64,000 nt of DNA. Source: an uncultured Eubacteriales bacterium (GTDB taxonomy: Bacteria; Bacillota; Clostridia; Christensenellales; CAG-138). The translations under genes were made by a program, and so were the position numbers. This document shows positions 62,646-64,000 of this stretch, in pieces. The notes beneath the pieces were generated by a model. That model saw nothing but the letters and a program-made list of their open reading frames with translations. It was not told the origin of the DNA and ran no database searches. The stretch is taken from contig UQXE01000003.1 of assembly GCA_900544965.1 (NCBI GenBank), forward strand, positions 19,920-83,919, given 5' to 3'. The first letter of the stretch is position 1. The number at the start of each line of letters is the position of its first letter.

Positions 62646-63794
62646 CTATTCGTCCGATTTCAGAAGGCGCAGCACATTTACGTTAGTTATCCATAGTACT
62701 GCGACAAGCGCCCCGACAAGATAGCATAGTGTAAACAATAAGCCGTTAACAGCGTTTTTTATTGCCACACCGCTGAAGAAAGCAAAACAGGCGGAAACGC
62801 CCAACGCCGTGCCAACAGCGGCTATAATGATCTGTTCAAAGGAAACTAGACCGGTGACGCCTATACGGCTTAACCCAAGCGAACGCATAACCGCAAATTC
62901 ACGGACCCTGCCCCGTATATACAGGAAGCTTGCAAGCAAGCCTGTGCCCGCCGCAATTATATATAAAATCGGCAATAGCAGTCCAAGAACCGCTATATTT
63001 TCTTCTATTCCCGCAACCGTCTTATTAAACAGTTCATCGTATACCGTTATAGCATAGTACATGGGCTTATCCTCAGCCGTAATACTAGGTTCGGAAAAGT
63101 ATTTTTCAGCCTCCTCTTTGAATTCTTCCAAAGTCCGGTTATCCTTAACATAAAACGACAGACTGTCCGTATAAATATCTTCGTTCTTCGCAAGAAATTT
63201 CGACAGGTAATTAAAGGGGCAGTAGACCGCTGATGAAATTCCCCCATAGTATGCTCCCGCTACGGTCATAGTCGCGGTCTTCCCTTCCGAAGTGACGGAA
63301 ATTTGCCTGCTGCCGTCCCCGTTTACCGTAAGCTCGGAAAGCTTAGCCGCCGGCACAAGGCACACCGCCTGATCCGTTTGAAAAATGGCCTCGCTGTATC
63401 CATCAAAAAAACTCAGCGCCGCCCCGTTCTCGGGAAGCAGTTCCACGGCCGCCTCGGGATAGCTTATACCCGTCAGCTGGATTTCCTCATCGCATTTGAG
63501 CGTTCTTTTAAGGTTTACGCGCTCAATCCAGCTGCAAAAGTCATACCTATAAGAGGTGGTGCATAGATCGATATACATCGTATTTATTTCGAGCCTGTCG
63601 GTTTTCGTTCCGCTAAGGTTGGAAATTACGCATCGGATTGAACTTTCATCATAGACCTTATCCAGCGCCGCCTTCTGCGCGTCAAGCACTCCAGCCAGCA
63701 GGGTCATTCCAAACGCTCCCACGCATACCAGCAAAACCAGCAGAACGCAGGACAGCCATCGTCTAAGCATGCATTTCAGGGTTGGCTTGAGCAT
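62646..63794 (-). CDS. FtsX-like ABC permease subunit
   Basis: A 382-residue membrane protein; ATG 63794 has GAGGTG upstream. One helix near the N-terminus (LSCVLLVLLVCVGAFGMTLL) is followed by an external domain of about 210 residues, then three helices at the C-terminus (LGLLLPILYIIAAGTGLLAS, ISFEQ-region IIIAAVGTALGVSACFAFF, LLFTLCYLVGALVAVLW). FAVMRSLGLSR is the typical cytoplasmic FtsX loop. It is half of a MacB/BceB-like exporter or signalling complex. The gene upstream (63804 to beyond the edge) appears to be a related permease, so the pair may form a heterodimer; the ATPase is not in view. Confidence 0.85.
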   Translation of the reverse strand: MLKPTLKCMLRRWLSCVLLVLLVCVGAFGMTLLAGVLDAQKAALDKVYDESSIRCVISNLSGTKTDRLEINTMYIDLCTTSYRYDFCSWIERVNLKRTLKCDEEIQLTGISYPEAAVELLPENGAALSFFDGYSEAIFQTDQAVCLVPAAKLSELTVNGDGSRQISVTSEGKTATMTVAGAYYGGISSAVYCPFNYLSKFLAKNEDIYTDSLSFYVKDNRTLEEFKEEAEKYFSEPSITAEDKPMYYAITVYDELFNKTVAGIEENIAVLGLLLPILYIIAAGTGLLASFLYIRGRVREFAVMRSLGLSRIGVTGLVSFEQIIIAAVGTALGVSACFAFFSGVAIKNAVNGLLFTLCYLVGALVAVLWITNVNVLRLLKSDE

Positions 63795-63803
63795 ATTAAC
63801 ACC

Positions 63804-64000
63804 TCACTTTTCCTTCGTCCTAATAGGATTGCCTAACGCCGTTTTTGCAAAAAAGCACATGCAAGCCGCCGTTATGAACGCAAGCCCTGCCGCCGCCCCA
63901 ATAAGCGCCCATGGTACTGAAAACGCCATCTCGCCGCCGCCGGCGCCAAACACGGCCTCACATATCCCATCATACAGGAAATAGCTTATTACGCACCCCA
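63804..64000 (-). CDS. Permease, C-terminal part (cut by window edge)
   Basis: The minus-strand frame is open to the window end and about 65 residues are visible. It contains a membrane helix (VPWALIGAAAGLAFITAACM) and ends ALGNPIRTKEK, the position and style of the last helix of FtsX-like permeases. The stop lies 10 bases before the start of the next permease gene, so they are in one operon. Confidence 0.6.
   Translation of the reverse strand, partial: GCVISYFLYDGICEAVFGAGGGEMAFSVPWALIGAAAGLAFITAACMCFFAKTALGNPIRTKEK

Overview
The window looks like a chromosome segment of an anaerobic, probably spore-forming member of the Clostridia (Bacillota). The evidence is the gene order rpmH-rnpA-yidD-yidC-jag, the dnaB/rplI/gdpP cluster, a greA-lysS pair, a CwlD-type amidase, a spore-photoproduct-lyase relative, AddB, a 2-hydroxyacyl-CoA dehydratase activator pair, type I dockerin repeats and purine-rich Shine-Dalgarno sites with consensus sigma-A promoters. 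The species is not identifiable by reading. Most genes are intact, with three decayed zones (about 35.2-36.3, 47.2-50.9 and 59.2-62.6 kb).

Layout. 0-2.4 kb: the end of a metzincin protease and two lipoproteins. 2.9-6.6 kb: a two-gene (probably heterodimeric) ABC exporter behind a perfect consensus promoter. 6.9-10.9 kb: addB and thpR. 11.1-14.5 kb: a tightly packed five-gene operon for an FAD/Fe-S amino-acid-dehydrogenase-like complex. 14.8-22.1 kb: glmS, a ZIP metal transporter and a two-gene, overlapping version of the large dehydratase activator. 22.4-25.7 kb: six consecutive paralogous genes for secreted proteins made only of dockerin repeats. 26.3-29.5 kb: jag-yidC-yidD-rnpA-rpmH, the operon that normally flanks oriC, although dnaA is not here. 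29.8-37.0 kb: a DUF368 transporter, dnaB, rplI, gdpP, a dead IS481-like element and a small (p)ppGpp synthetase. 37.3-47.1 kb: an SPL-like radical SAM enzyme, a DUF255 protein, an XRE regulator, lysS, greA, dusB, cwlD and a flavoprotein. 47.2-50.9 kb: an internally deleted relative of the IS, two tRNA-Ser genes, and a small decayed island (a frameshifted MBL-fold gene and hicAB) that ends in a fragment of the tRNA-Ser(GCT) gene. 50.9-57.1 kb: a CRISPR array of 92 full repeats with a type I-C-like repeat and no cas genes in the window. 57.3-64 kb: lipoproteins, a VOC protein, decayed GNAT and ABC genes, and FtsX-type permeases.

The two regions most worth following up are the array of dockerin-only secreted proteins, which has no catalytic modules and no cohesin in sight, and the CRISPR array. 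The array has three interleaved repeat types, one duplicated spacer, two spacers that are synonymous-codon versions of the same peptide-coding stretch, and several spacers that are near-perfect hairpins. It lies directly beside a tRNA-Ser fragment.
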